Source: Pseudonocardia sp. TRM90224
Lineage (GTDB): Bacteria; Actinomycetota; Actinomycetes; Mycobacteriales; Pseudonocardiaceae
DNA: 64,000 bases
Assembly (NCBI RefSeq): GCF_021245725.1
Contig: NZ_JAJGSX010000026.1
Span: 1 to 64,000 of the forward strand
Reading direction: 5' to 3'
Shown here: one piece after another, positions 25,684 through 34,271 of the stretch
How the letters are laid out: each line of letters starts with the position of its first letter
Position numbering within the stretch: the first letter of the stretch is position 1
Position numbers and translations under genes: made by a program
Notes under the pieces: generated by a model
What the model was told of the DNA's origin: nothing
Databases searched by the model: none
What the model saw: only the letters and a program-made list of their open reading frames with translations

Positions 25684-26610
25684 CTATCCCACACCGTTCG
25701 TCAGGTCCAGCGGGATCACCGGCAGCGGACCCGCCAGATCGGACGGCGCCGCCGGCACGTACGCGAAGTTCTTGGCCCTGGCCCCGCCGTCGACGACGAA
25801 GTCGGTGCCGGTGATCAGGCGCGCGTAGTCCGAGCACATCCAGGCGACGCAGTGCCCGATGTCGGTGGGGGTGCCGGTGGTGCCCATCGGGACCAGCGGG
25901 TTGCGCTCGCCGCGCCACCTGGCCGGCCGCCGCCACGGCTCGTCGCCGCCCTCGCCCCCGATGCCGGAGGCGCGCGGGTTGCTGAGCACCCCGCCGGGCC
26001 CCTGCTGCGCGATCAGGGCCGGGTTGTCGGGGTTGGGCGCGGTCGGGGTGAACCCGTTGACGCGGATGCCGTAGGGGGCGAGGTCCATCGCCGCGGCCCG
26101 GACGAAGTTGTTCACCCCGCCCTTGTGGAAGGCGTAGGCGATCACGCCGGGCGAGCCGGACCACCCGTTCGACGACGAGATCATCACGATGGATCCGCGG
26201 ATGCCGCGCTCGGCCATGTGCCGGCCCACGTGCTTGGTGTTGAGGAACGACCCGAGCCCCGCCACCTCGATCGCGCGCCGGAAGAACGCGGCGCTCTCGT
26301 CGAGCAGGCCGCGCCCGCCCAGCACCGCCGCGTTGTTGACCAGGATGTCGATGTGGCCGAACCGCTCGACCACCTCCTGCACGTACCCGGTGACCTGCTC
26401 CTCGTCGGTGACGTCGCCGGGCACCGCCACAGCCGTGCCGCCGTTGCGCTCGATCCGGTCGACGGACGCCTCGGCGGCCGCCGGGTCGAGGTCGTTGCAG
26501 GCGACGACGGCGCCGTAGCGGGCGAGCGCCAGCGCCACCCCGCTGCCGATGTTCGGGCCGGCACCCGTGACCAGCGCGACCTTGCCCGCGAGGGAGATCT
26601 CCATGCTCAC
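25684..26610 (-). CDS. short-chain dehydrogenase/reductase
   Basis: The 308-residue protein starts at GTG 26610 (GTGA overlap with the previous gene) or ATG 26604. The cofactor motif is VALVTGAGPNIGSGVA, with NNAAV later. The catalytic Ser lies in MISSSNGWSGSPG, and Tyr/Lys in AYAFHKGG (YxxxK). It has longer than usual loops between residues 205 and 240 (PRASGIGGEGGDEPWRR), as in SDRs that do not use freely exchanging nicotinamide. It is the last gene of a five-gene operon with two amidohydrolases and a Rieske ferredoxin. Substrate unknown. Confidence 0.88.
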   Translation of the reverse strand: MSMEISLAGKVALVTGAGPNIGSGVALALARYGAVVACNDLDPAAAEASVDRIERNGGTAVAVPGDVTDEEQVTGYVQEVVERFGHIDILVNNAAVLGGRGLLDESAAFFRRAIEVAGLGSFLNTKHVGRHMAERGIRGSIVMISSSNGWSGSPGVIAYAFHKGGVNNFVRAAAMDLAPYGIRVNGFTPTAPNPDNPALIAQQGPGGVLSNPRASGIGGEGGDEPWRRPARWRGERNPLVPMGTTGTPTDIGHCVAWMCSDYARLITGTDFVVDGGARAKNFAYVPAAPSDLAGPLPVIPLDLTNGVG

Positions 26611-26837
26611 GGGGTCTCCTCCGTCGGGTAGCGGAGCTCGATCGACCCGGGTTCGACGCCCAGCGCCGGCGCCAGCATCGACCGCATCATCGCCTTGGGG
26701 ACCAGACAGTCGTCGCAGGCCTGCGGCCCGGCGGTGATCCGCACCCGCACGGTGTCGCCACCGTGGGTGATGTCCATCCGGTAGTCGTCCGCGGCAAGCA
26801 TCGCCCGCATCCGCTCGAGGGCGTCCACGTCGGTCAC
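26607..26837 (-). CDS. small CxxC protein, unknown
   Basis: This is a 76-residue protein from ATG 26837 with the motif QACDDCLVPKAMMRSML, a CxxC that could bind a metal or take part in thiol redox chemistry, and a C-terminal half with NifU-like flavour (VEPGSIELRYP). It is too short to place in a family. The stop overlaps the SDR start (GTGA), so it is co-translated with the SDR. It may be an accessory protein for that enzyme or for a nearby iron-sulfur enzyme. Real coding is supported by the overlap and by a 72-bp spacing to the upstream amidohydrolase gene. Confidence 0.65.
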   Translation of the reverse strand: MTDVDALERMRAMLAADDYRMDITHGGDTVRVRITAGPQACDDCLVPKAMMRSMLAPALGVEPGSIELRYPTEETP

Positions 26838-26909
26838 GGTGAGGACGCTACGAGCCGTCGCGCCGGCGACGCGACGGCTCTTCCACGACCTGGAATGCGG
26901 GCTCGCGGA

Positions 26910-27938
26910 TCACCTGTCCAGCCCGTACCAGGCGGTGGCGTTCCCGCTCAGCACCTGCTCCCGTTCGACGTCGGTCAGCGCGGCCAGCAACCGGTCGCCA
27001 CCGTCGCCGTGGTCGTGCGGGTGGTCGCTCGCGTACAGCAGCATCGAACCGGCGTCCAGCAGGTCCAGCGCCTGCCGGACGTGCTCGGGGTCGCGCGGCA
27101 GCTGCGCGGGGGCCGTGGTGAGCCGCAGGTGCCGGCGCGCCACCTCCGACGGTGGTTCGGCGAGCCACGGCACCTCGCGCCACACGCCCTTCCAGTCCTT
27201 GTCGAAGCGCCACAGCAGTGTCGGCAGCCAGGAGAACCCGCATTCGAGCAGCGACACCCGCAGGCCGGGCAGCTGGGCGAATACCCCTTCCGTGATCAAG
27301 CTCGTGACCTGGACCTGCACGATTATCTGCGAGTTCGCCAGGTAGTCCTCCAGGTAGGTGTGCGTCATCCCGCTGGACGTGGGGGCGTTGCCGATCCGGC
27401 CCCACGCGTGCAGCCCGACCACCAGGTCGTGGTCGGCCGCGGCCCGCAGGACGGGGCGGTGTCGCGGGTTGCCCCACGGCGCGTCGGTGCGCACCGGCAG
27501 CAGGACCTGCACGATCTGCTCGTGGCCACCGATGCGCTCGATCTCGGCGACCGCCGCCGCGGTGTCCAGGTTCGGCACGACCATGCTCGCGCGCAGCCGG
27601 TCGTCCTGGCTCAGCCATTCCTCGACCAGCCAGTCGTTGACCGCGCGGGTGAGCGCGGCCTCGTAGTACGGGTTGCGGTTGCAGTGGAACGACGTGGTGC
27701 AGTTCAGGACGACGCGCTCCAGCTCCTGCTGGTCGAGCACCTCGGTCCGCAACTGCCCGATCGTCGCCGCGGCCGGAGTGGCGCTGGTGGGCGCGTTCGG
27801 CGGGTACGCGCCGCCCTGCGAAGGCGACAGGAAGACCCCGCCCTCGGCGATGTAGCTGCGCCAGTACTCGTCGAGGTAGGGGAAGAGGTCGGTCAACGCG
27901 GCCGGTCCGACGTGCACGTCGGTGTCGACGGTCGTCAT
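26910..27938 (-). CDS. amidohydrolase-related protein (PF04909 type)
   Basis: The 342-residue protein starts at ATG 27938, overlapping the stop of the upstream amidohydrolase gene (ATGA). It opens with VDTDVHVGP, a D-x-H metal site instead of the full HxH. SLLECGFSWLPTLLW has Glu where other members have a metal-ligand His, and YASDHPHDHGDGG is near the end. This pattern is shared with the next gene, so the two are paralogous and may form a heteromer or act on successive substrates. Members of this subgroup act as decarboxylases or hydrolases of aromatic acids, but their chemistry is poorly known. Confidence 0.8.
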   Translation of the reverse strand: MTTVDTDVHVGPAALTDLFPYLDEYWRSYIAEGGVFLSPSQGGAYPPNAPTSATPAAATIGQLRTEVLDQQELERVVLNCTTSFHCNRNPYYEAALTRAVNDWLVEEWLSQDDRLRASMVVPNLDTAAAVAEIERIGGHEQIVQVLLPVRTDAPWGNPRHRPVLRAAADHDLVVGLHAWGRIGNAPTSSGMTHTYLEDYLANSQIIVQVQVTSLITEGVFAQLPGLRVSLLECGFSWLPTLLWRFDKDWKGVWREVPWLAEPPSEVARRHLRLTTAPAQLPRDPEHVRQALDLLDAGSMLLYASDHPHDHGDGGDRLLAALTDVEREQVLSGNATAWYGLDR

Positions 27939-29047
27939 CGGGCCGCCTCCCCTACGCGTTCGGGCAGCCCGTAGAGCCGGCAGGCGTTGGCGCCCATGAT
28001 CTGCTGGCGCGCCGCGACCGGGAACAGGCGGGGGGCGAGCCGCGGCGAGTCGAAGTCCCAATGCGGGTAGTCGGAGGCGAACATGATCCGGTCGTTCATC
28101 CCGATGTGGTCCAGCGCCACGGCCAGGTGCTGCGGGTCGGCCGGCTCCTCCACGGGCTGCGTCGTGAACCAGATGTGCTCACGGATGTACTCCGACGGTG
28201 GCCTGCGCAGGTGCGGCACGTCGGCGCGCAGCCGGGCCCACGCCTCGTCGAGCGCCCACATCAGCGGCCCGGCCCAGGCGATGCCGCCCTCGATGCACAC
28301 CACCTGCAGCGTCGGGAACTCCTCGAACACGCCCTCGCAGAGCATGCTCATGATCAGCGAGGCCATCGTGTTGGCGTTCCACACGTGTTCCTCGAGGTAG
28401 AACGACGGCCACCCGGCGCCGCGGTGCTGCTCCAACCCGCCGGTGTGCGCGCCGATCGGCAGGCCGGCCTCCGCCGCAGCACGGTAGATCGGCCAGTACC
28501 GGCGCACCCCGTACCCCGACTCTCCGCCGGTCGAGAGCAGGACCTGCACGAACCGGGGGTCGCCGGCGTGGCGGCGGATCTCGTCGGCCGCGAGGTCCGG
28601 CGCCTCGATCGGGATCGCGATGGAGCTGCGCAGCCGCGGTTCGGCGGCGAGCCATTCCTCGTCCACCCAGTCGTTGAGCGCGCCGCACAGCGCCGCCGCG
28701 TACCGCGGCTCCTCCGCCCCCCAGCTGTGGCCCTGCAGCGGGATGAGGATCCCGTGGTCGACGCCGAACTCGTCGAGCAGCTGGTCGCGGACCAGCTGCA
28801 GGTCGCTGCCGGGGAAGCCGCCCTCCGGCCAGGAGTCGACCCGGAAGCCGGAGTTGCGGACGCGCGGGTAGATCTCCGGCGGGCCCGGGACCCGGCTGCC
28901 GAACATCTCCCACCGCCGCCGGTGCTGCGCGGCCAGCCGCGGCAGGATGTCCGTGGCCGGCGCGTGCGGGTGGATGTCGGAGTCGACGAGCGTGTGCGCC
29001 GCTCGGGAGGGCGTCGACCGGGCCGCGGACGACAGGGTTTCGGTCAT
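27935..29047 (-). CDS. amidohydrolase-related protein (PF04909 type), paralogue of neighbour
   Basis: The 370-residue protein starts at ATG 29047, overlapping the Rieske ferredoxin stop (ATGA). Metal-site remnants are VDSDIHPHAP (with an HxH here), VVCIEGGIAWAGPLMWALDE (Glu at the usual His position) and FASDYPHWDFDSP. Conserved stretches such as ALNDWVDEEWL match AVNDWLVEEWL in the following gene, showing common ancestry. Likely metal-dependent C-C or C-O bond cleavage of a carboxylated intermediate. The tight coupling with a Rieske ferredoxin gene suggests a role downstream of an oxygenase. Confidence 0.8.
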   Translation of the reverse strand: MTETLSSAARSTPSRAAHTLVDSDIHPHAPATDILPRLAAQHRRRWEMFGSRVPGPPEIYPRVRNSGFRVDSWPEGGFPGSDLQLVRDQLLDEFGVDHGILIPLQGHSWGAEEPRYAAALCGALNDWVDEEWLAAEPRLRSSIAIPIEAPDLAADEIRRHAGDPRFVQVLLSTGGESGYGVRRYWPIYRAAAEAGLPIGAHTGGLEQHRGAGWPSFYLEEHVWNANTMASLIMSMLCEGVFEEFPTLQVVCIEGGIAWAGPLMWALDEAWARLRADVPHLRRPPSEYIREHIWFTTQPVEEPADPQHLAVALDHIGMNDRIMFASDYPHWDFDSPRLAPRLFPVAARQQIMGANACRLYGLPERVGEAAR

Positions 29048-29475
29048 GGGGCACCTCCGGCGCGGGACGTGGTGTCGACGACGACGAGCGCGTCCTCGAT
29101 GTGCACGGGGAAGGTCTCGGCGACGTAGGGGCCCGGCACCCGCTCGCCGGGCTCGACCGACACCTCGTAGGTACGCACGCCCGGCGTGCCGGGACCGAGG
29201 AAGGACTGCCCGGTGGCGAGGTCGTACTCCCAGCCGTGCCACGGGCAGGCCAGGAGCGAGTCCTCGGCGGCCATCGCGTACTCCCCCGGTCCGGCAGAGG
29301 TCACCCACGGCTTCGTCGCGCCGAGGCACAGCGGGCCACCCTGGTGCGGGCAGTGGTTGTTGATCGCGTAGAAGCGGTCGCCCACCCGGAAGACCCCGAT
29401 CGACCGGCGACCGGCCTGCACGATCCGTCGTTCGCCCGGCAGGAACTCGTCGAGTCGCGCAACCACGATCCGCAC
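29044..29475 (-). CDS. Rieske [2Fe-2S] ferredoxin
   Basis: The 143-residue protein is of soluble Rieske type. Cluster ligands are Cys42-x-His44 (NNHCPHQGGPLC) and Cys77-x-x-His80 (LLACPWHGWEYDLATG). The spacing between the two ligand pairs is larger than in BphF-like ferredoxins (33 residues), as in some nitrite-reductase small-subunit-like proteins. It probably feeds electrons to a Rieske oxygenase such as that coded at 32390. No reductase gene is present nearby. First gene of an operon with the two amidohydrolases, the CxxC protein and the SDR. Confidence 0.9.
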   Translation of the reverse strand: MRIVVARLDEFLPGERRIVQAGRRSIGVFRVGDRFYAINNHCPHQGGPLCLGATKPWVTSAGPGEYAMAAEDSLLACPWHGWEYDLATGQSFLGPGTPGVRTYEVSVEPGERVPGPYVAETFPVHIEDALVVVDTTSRAGGAP

Positions 29476-29555
29476 GGCTCGAACCTAAGGTCGCGATTCG
29501 TTCACGGGAAACACGGAATCGACATGCGCACCATCAACGTCGTGAATGGTCGCCC

Positions 29556-31190
29556 TCACCGGTCGAGCCAGGTCGTCGCGAAGAACATGTCCCGCGTCAG
29601 GTAGCGCACGACCCCCTTCACCTGTGGCTTCGCGATGGTGGAGAGGTAGCCGCGGCTGTAGTACGCCATCGAGACGTCCTGGTTGGTCAGCAGCTGGACC
29701 TGCTGGTAGAGCCGGGTGCGCTCGGCGTCGTCGGTGGCAGCGGCCGCCTTGTCGAGCAGGGCGTCCACCTCCGGGTTGGAGTAGCTGCCGTAGTTCTGAT
29801 TGCCTCCGGTGCGCAGCACGTTCTGCGCCGACGGGTAGGGCGCGTCGACGGGCCCGCCGACCGTGCCGGCCAGCTGGAAGTCCTTGCTCTGCACGACGCT
29901 CGACGAGTACTGCGCGAGATCGAAGAACTGCGGCTGCAGCGTGATCCCGATGGCCGCCATCTGCGCCTGCAGGAACTCGGCGAACGCGACGCGGTTGGGC
30001 GCGTTGGTCGTCTTGTAGACCACCGTCGCGCTCCCTCCGGTGGAGACGTACTCCGCGACGAGCTGCTTCGCGCGTGCCTGGTCGAAGGTGGGCCAGGCCG
30101 CGGCCGCCTCGGGTGTCTGGTAGACGCTGCCGTCGCCGAAGTACCCGTGCGCCCGCTCCATCTGGCCGCGGAACTGCGTGGCCGCGAGCGCGTCGAGATC
30201 GATCCCGCGCACCACGGCCTCGCGCATGCGGTGGTCGTCGAACGGCGCCTTCGCGTGGTTGAAGTAGATCCACTCCGCGCCGTGGCCCGAGCCGTAGTAG
30301 ACGGTCAGGTTCGGGTTCTCCGCACCGCGCAGCAGCTCGGTGTGGTAGCCGCCGAAGATCAGGTCGACGTCGCCGTTCTCCAGCGACGCGTAGCGGCTCT
30401 CGGTGTCGGGCAGCGGCCGGAACTCCAGCCCGTCGAGGCGGGGCAGGCCCTGCTGCCAGTACGTCGGGTTGCGGGTCAGCTCCATCTTGGAGTCGCGCTT
30501 CCAGCTGCTCAGCACGAACGGGCCGGCCCCGACGGGGTGGGCGGCGATCTGGTCGCCCCACTGCTTCAGCGCCGCGGGCGAGACGAGCTGGCCGAGGCTG
30601 CCGGTCGTGAAGCTGCCCGCGAACACGGACGGGAACAGCCCGAACGGCGACTTGAGCCGGAACTCGACGGTCAGCGGGTCCACCGCGGTCATGGCCGCGA
30701 TGGGGAGGGTGAAGCGGTGCCCCGGCGAGGACGCCTTGTCGATGTGCCGCTGCACGTTGACGATCACGGCCTGGCTGTCCAGCGGGGTGCCGTCGGAGAA
30801 CGTGACGCCCGCGCGCAGACCCATCCGCCAGGTCGTCCCGCCGTCGGTGCTGTCCATCGACCTGGCCATGTACGGCTCGGCCGTGCCGTCCGGCTTGAGC
30901 TTGAGCAGGGAGTCGTAGACGGCGAGCGCGGCCTGGTTGGTGTTCTGCACGGTCGGGTCGAACCCGACGACCTCCCGGTCGGTGCCCATCACGAGCACTC
31001 CCCCGGACTTCGGCTGCCCTTCGGTCGCGGGATCGCCGCCGTACGGGTTGACGGTCCGGATCCGGCCCTCGGCGCCCGCCCCGCCGACGCCGGGGGCGGC
31101 ACCGCACGCCGCCACCAGCAGGGCGACGAGCCCTGCCACGGCCGCGGCGAACAGCCGGGAACGGCGTCGGGCGATGATCGAGGTCCTCAT
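29556..31190 (-). CDS. orphan family 5 solute-binding lipoprotein
   Basis: The 544-residue protein starts at ATG 31190. The signal peptide has Arg residues followed by LFAAAVAGLVALLVAA and lipobox Cys29. The SBP_bac_5 features are VVGFDPTVQNTNQAALAVYD, FSDGTPLDSQAVIVNVQRH, GAGPFVLSSW and MREAVVRGIDLDALAATQFR. Long stretches are nearly the same as in the binding protein at 40969 (for example NRVAFAEFLQAQMAAIGITL). No permease or ATPase gene is adjacent, so it may share the importer coded at 39941-45539 while recognising another ligand. It follows the LysR gene at 31264 in the same direction. Confidence 0.92.
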   Translation of the reverse strand: MRTSIIARRRSRLFAAAVAGLVALLVAACGAAPGVGGAGAEGRIRTVNPYGGDPATEGQPKSGGVLVMGTDREVVGFDPTVQNTNQAALAVYDSLLKLKPDGTAEPYMARSMDSTDGGTTWRMGLRAGVTFSDGTPLDSQAVIVNVQRHIDKASSPGHRFTLPIAAMTAVDPLTVEFRLKSPFGLFPSVFAGSFTTGSLGQLVSPAALKQWGDQIAAHPVGAGPFVLSSWKRDSKMELTRNPTYWQQGLPRLDGLEFRPLPDTESRYASLENGDVDLIFGGYHTELLRGAENPNLTVYYGSGHGAEWIYFNHAKAPFDDHRMREAVVRGIDLDALAATQFRGQMERAHGYFGDGSVYQTPEAAAAWPTFDQARAKQLVAEYVSTGGSATVVYKTTNAPNRVAFAEFLQAQMAAIGITLQPQFFDLAQYSSSVVQSKDFQLAGTVGGPVDAPYPSAQNVLRTGGNQNYGSYSNPEVDALLDKAAAATDDAERTRLYQQVQLLTNQDVSMAYYSRGYLSTIAKPQVKGVVRYLTRDMFFATTWLDR

Positions 31191-31263
31191 CCGAGCACCA
31201 ACCCCTTCGTCGGTGGCCTAGAAACTACGACCCGCGGCCGCCCGATGAACCAGGCCGATGACG

Positions 31264-32241
31264 TCACCCGGCCGCGTCGTCCGGCCCGTCCCAGGTGTGC
31301 GGAATGTCGCGGCCGGCGAGCGCGACGAGCCTGCGGAACCACCGGTGTCCCGCGTCGTCGTCGTGCCGCTCGTGCCACCACAGTCGGACGTCGAGCGGCT
31401 CCAGCGGCACCGGGCTCTCCAGGACCCGCAGCGGCAGGTGCCGCGCGCAGGCCCTGGCGAGCCGCTCCTGCATGAGGGCAACATGCCCGGTGGAGGCGAC
31501 CAGGTAGGGCACGGCGTGGAAGCTGTCGACCCGCACGGCGACGTCGGGTCGCACGCCGAGCCGGGCGAGCTGGCGGCTCACCGGCACGACCGACGGGAAG
31601 TCGGCGTCGTCGTGGTAGGGCACGACCCATGTCGCGGCGACCAGCCCGTCGCGGTCGGCGACGTCGTCACCGAGCTGCCGGTTGTCCCCCGCGACCACGC
31701 ACACCCAGCGGTCGGTGAACAAGGGCGCCGAGCGCATCTCGGGGATGCGGAAGCGGCTCGTCGACTGCGAGACGACGCAGTCGACGGCCTGGATCGTCGA
31801 CGCGATGGTGGCGGCCAGCGCTTCCCTGACCAGGACGATGTTGAGTCGTACCTGCCCGGCTTCCGCGTTCACCGCCCCGGCGAGCCGCTGCCCGACGACA
31901 GCGATCGCGTAGTCGGACATGACGATCGTGAACTCGCGCCGCGAGCTGCCGGGGTCGAACCCGCCCGCCGTCGCGAGGAGCCGCTCGACGCCGTCGCAGA
32001 CCGCTTCGACCTGCTCGACGAGCTGGACGGCGAGCGCGGACAGCTCGTACCTGGTGCCGCGCCGGACCAGCAGGTCGTCGCCGAAGTACCGGCGCAGCCT
32101 GCCCAGCGCCGCGCTCGCCGCCGGCTGCGAGACCCCGATGCGCTCGGCCGCCCGCGTGACGTTGCGCTCCCGCAACAACTCGCGCAGCACGATCAGCAGG
32201 TTCAGGTCGAGGCCGGTCAGGCGCGCGGTCGCGGACTTCAC
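31264..32241 (-). CDS. LysR-family transcriptional regulator (copy 1)
   Basis: The 325-residue protein starts at GTG 32241. Upstream in-frame codons reach into the promoter of the divergent oxygenase and look non-coding. The N-terminal helix-turn-helix is RNVTRAAERIGVSQPAASAA within LNLLIVLRELLRE and LGRLRRYFGDDLLVR. The C-terminal periplasmic-binding-like domain (from about residue 90) senses a small ligand; DRWVCVVAGDN and YLVASTGHVALMQERLA are typical of the NodD/NahR-like group. Divergent from the Rieske oxygenase gene at 32390 and closely related to the LysR protein at 34272. Confidence 0.92.
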   Translation of the reverse strand: MKSATARLTGLDLNLLIVLRELLRERNVTRAAERIGVSQPAASAALGRLRRYFGDDLLVRRGTRYELSALAVQLVEQVEAVCDGVERLLATAGGFDPGSSRREFTIVMSDYAIAVVGQRLAGAVNAEAGQVRLNIVLVREALAATIASTIQAVDCVVSQSTSRFRIPEMRSAPLFTDRWVCVVAGDNRQLGDDVADRDGLVAATWVVPYHDDADFPSVVPVSRQLARLGVRPDVAVRVDSFHAVPYLVASTGHVALMQERLARACARHLPLRVLESPVPLEPLDVRLWWHERHDDDAGHRWFRRLVALAGRDIPHTWDGPDDAAG

Positions 32242-32290
32242 CCCGCCATCGAAAGCCCTCGGACCGGCGCTCGCCAGTGGATCATCACCA

Positions 32291-32322
32291 TTGCTGATGC
32301 CTCGGCAGCAACAATCGTTGTT
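32291..32322. promoter_or_regulatory. AT-rich inverted repeats in LysR / Rieske divergent promoter
   Basis: TTGCTG (32291-32296) and CAGCAA (32306-32311) form an inverted repeat with a 9-bp spacer. Immediately after it AACAA and TTGTT (32310-32314 and 32318-32322) flank TCG. The region is strikingly AT-rich compared with its surroundings and lies between the LysR start (32241) and the oxygenase start (32390). LysR proteins bind such dyads of the T-N11-A form near divergent promoters. Confidence 0.55.
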
Positions 32323-32389
32323 TCCGCCGCCTCGCCACTGCTGATTAGCCTGCAGATTCATCCATATCCGGCGATCCGGAGGTCGGACG

Positions 32390-33724
32390 ATGCTGTCCCA
32401 GCAGGACAACGAGATCCTCACCCGCGTCGGTCCCGGCACCCCGATGGGTGCCCTGCTGCGTCGCTACTGGACGCCGGCCCTGCTCTCGAGCGAGCTACCG
32501 GCACCCGGCTGCGACCCGGTGCGGGTGCGGCTGCTCGGGGAGAACCTCGTGGCGTTCCGCGACGGCACCGGGACCGTCGGCCTGATCCAGGAGAACTGCC
32601 CGCACCGCGGCGCCTCGCTCTACTTCGGGCGCAACGAGGACTGCGGCCTGCGCTGCGCCTACCACGGGTGGCAGTTCGATACCGCCGGCAACTGCGTCGA
32701 CATGCCGAGCGAGCCCGCGACGAGCAGCTTCAAGGAGCGCGTCAAGGCGCGGGCCTATCCCGTGCACGAATCGGGCGGGATCGCGTGGACGTACATGGGT
32801 CCCGCCGACACGATGACGCCGTTCCGCGACTTCGGCACCGACTCCCTCCCGCAGGAGCACCACCTCGCCGCGAAGCTGCAGTGCTACTGCAACTGGGTGC
32901 AGACGATGGAGGGCAACGTCGACACGGCCCACATCTCGTGGCTGCACTCGTGGAACGGCGCCGCGGACATCCCGGACGACGGCAGCGACAAACCCGGCTA
33001 CCCGTCCAACCGGATGACGTGGAAGTTCTGGCTGCACGACCGCGCGCCGCGGCTCGAGGTCGAGGACACCTGGTACGGCTTCCGCTACGCGGGCCTGCGC
33101 ACCACGCCCAACGGTCACACCAACGTCCGGATCACCGAGTACGTCGCCCCGTACAGCACGATCATCGCGGCGATCCCGTACAACACGCGCCACCTCATGG
33201 TCGTCCCGATCGACGACGACAACTGCTGGCGCTACACCTTCGACACGACGATCCCGGCCAACCCGCAGGGCCACGGTGGCGCCCCGCTGTTCGACTACGG
33301 GCCCTTCGAGACCCCGTTCACGCGCCGGGTCGGGGGCATCACGCCGCGCAACTACCTGGCAGAGGCCGATTACCACATCGACCGCGAGGTGCAACGCACC
33401 ACGACGTTCAGCGGGGTGGCCGACTTCGTCAGCCAGGACCTCATGGTCACCGAGTCGATGGGCCCGATCTACGACCGGTCGCAAGAGCACCTGGGCACGA
33501 TCGACAAGGCGATCATCCGGATGCGGAACCAGCTCGTCCGGTCCGCCAAGAAGCTCGCCGCCGACGACACGCCTCCCCCCGCGCTCGCCGGTGACTTCCG
33601 CTCCATCCGCGGGGCAGACAAGATCCTCGAGGACGGCCAGGACTGGCGCGTGCTCGGCACCGACGCCGACCCGGCCGTGCAGGAAGCCGAGGCGGCCATC
33701 CGCCAGCCCGCAGCCGGCGACTGA
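32390..33724 (+). CDS. Rieske non-heme iron oxygenase, phthalate-dioxygenase type (copy 1)
   Basis: The 444-residue protein starts at ATG 32390, preceded by GGAGG at 32378-32382. Rieske cluster ligands are Cys70 and His72 (ENCPHRGASLYFG) and Cys89 and His92 (LRCAYHGWQFD). The mononuclear iron site is in MEGNVDTAHISWLH, with Asp178, His181 and His186. The opening MLSQQDNEILTRVGPGTPMG is typical of phthalate 4,5-dioxygenase-like, alpha-subunit-only oxygenases, which also include aryl demethylases and dealkylases. It is divergent from LysR copy 1 and is the only catabolic gene on the plus strand here. A second, close copy is coded at 45935. Confidence 0.93.
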   Translation: MLSQQDNEILTRVGPGTPMGALLRRYWTPALLSSELPAPGCDPVRVRLLGENLVAFRDGTGTVGLIQENCPHRGASLYFGRNEDCGLRCAYHGWQFDTAGNCVDMPSEPATSSFKERVKARAYPVHESGGIAWTYMGPADTMTPFRDFGTDSLPQEHHLAAKLQCYCNWVQTMEGNVDTAHISWLHSWNGAADIPDDGSDKPGYPSNRMTWKFWLHDRAPRLEVEDTWYGFRYAGLRTTPNGHTNVRITEYVAPYSTIIAAIPYNTRHLMVVPIDDDNCWRYTFDTTIPANPQGHGGAPLFDYGPFETPFTRRVGGITPRNYLAEADYHIDREVQRTTTFSGVADFVSQDLMVTESMGPIYDRSQEHLGTIDKAIIRMRNQLVRSAKKLAADDTPPPALAGDFRSIRGADKILEDGQDWRVLGTDADPAVQEAEAAIRQPAAGD

Positions 33725-33749
33725 GTCCGACGGTGGATACCTGTCGAGG

Positions 33750-34112
33750 TCAGGAAGACGTCAGGCAGAAGGGGTGGCCGGCCGGATCCAGGAGCACCCG
33801 CCAGCGTCCGTCGCCCGGCTGATGGTCCGGTTTGGCCGCGCCGAGTTCCAGGGCCAGCCCTTCCGCCGCATCGAGGTCGTCAGCGCGGAGATCCAGGTGG
33901 AGCTGTTGTGGCACGTCCTGCCCCGGCCACTGCGGAGCCCGGTATCCGTCAACCCTCTGAAATCCCAGATCACAGCCGGAGCCCGCCGTCAGAGCGACGA
34001 ACTCGTCCGAACTGAAGAGTTCGCGCATCCCGGTCAGTGCACCGTAGAAGGTGGCCAGCGTCTGCGGGTCGGCACAGTCCAGAGTCACCCCTCGCAGTGC
34101 AGCACCTGGCAC
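33750..34112 (-). CDS. glyoxalase/VOC-family protein
   Basis: The 120-residue protein starts at GTG 34112 with AAGGAG seven bases upstream; an earlier ATG in the same frame would add 15 residues. VOC features are LRGVTLDCADPQTLATFYGA at the start, LGFQRVDGYRAPQWPGQ, QLHLDLRADDLDAAEGLALE, and the ending RVLLDPAGHPFCL. A bona fide metal site would need His and Glu at the paired strands; here only one His (LHLDL) is clear, so binding or antibiotic-sequestering function is possible. It is convergent with the oxygenase at 32390. Confidence 0.8.
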   Translation of the reverse strand: MPGAALRGVTLDCADPQTLATFYGALTGMRELFSSDEFVALTAGSGCDLGFQRVDGYRAPQWPGQDVPQQLHLDLRADDLDAAEGLALELGAAKPDHQPGDGRWRVLLDPAGHPFCLTSS

Positions 34113-34271
34113 CGTTCGCTCCTTCGCGTCCGGGGGTCCATCTCCGGCAGCAACCACACCGTAATCGCCACCTCCATCCCTGAGGTAGCGGTTTCCTGCT
34201 CAGAACTCATCGACCCACCCGACTCTCGACGATGATTCGACGGCTACGACCGCGACCGGAATCGCGTCGCT

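Noticed and set aside
32242..32439. Upstream extension of LysR copy 1 to 32439
   Set aside because: It would cover the promoter and the first codons of the divergent oxygenase and includes a Cys/Asn-rich stretch unlike a LysR N-terminus.
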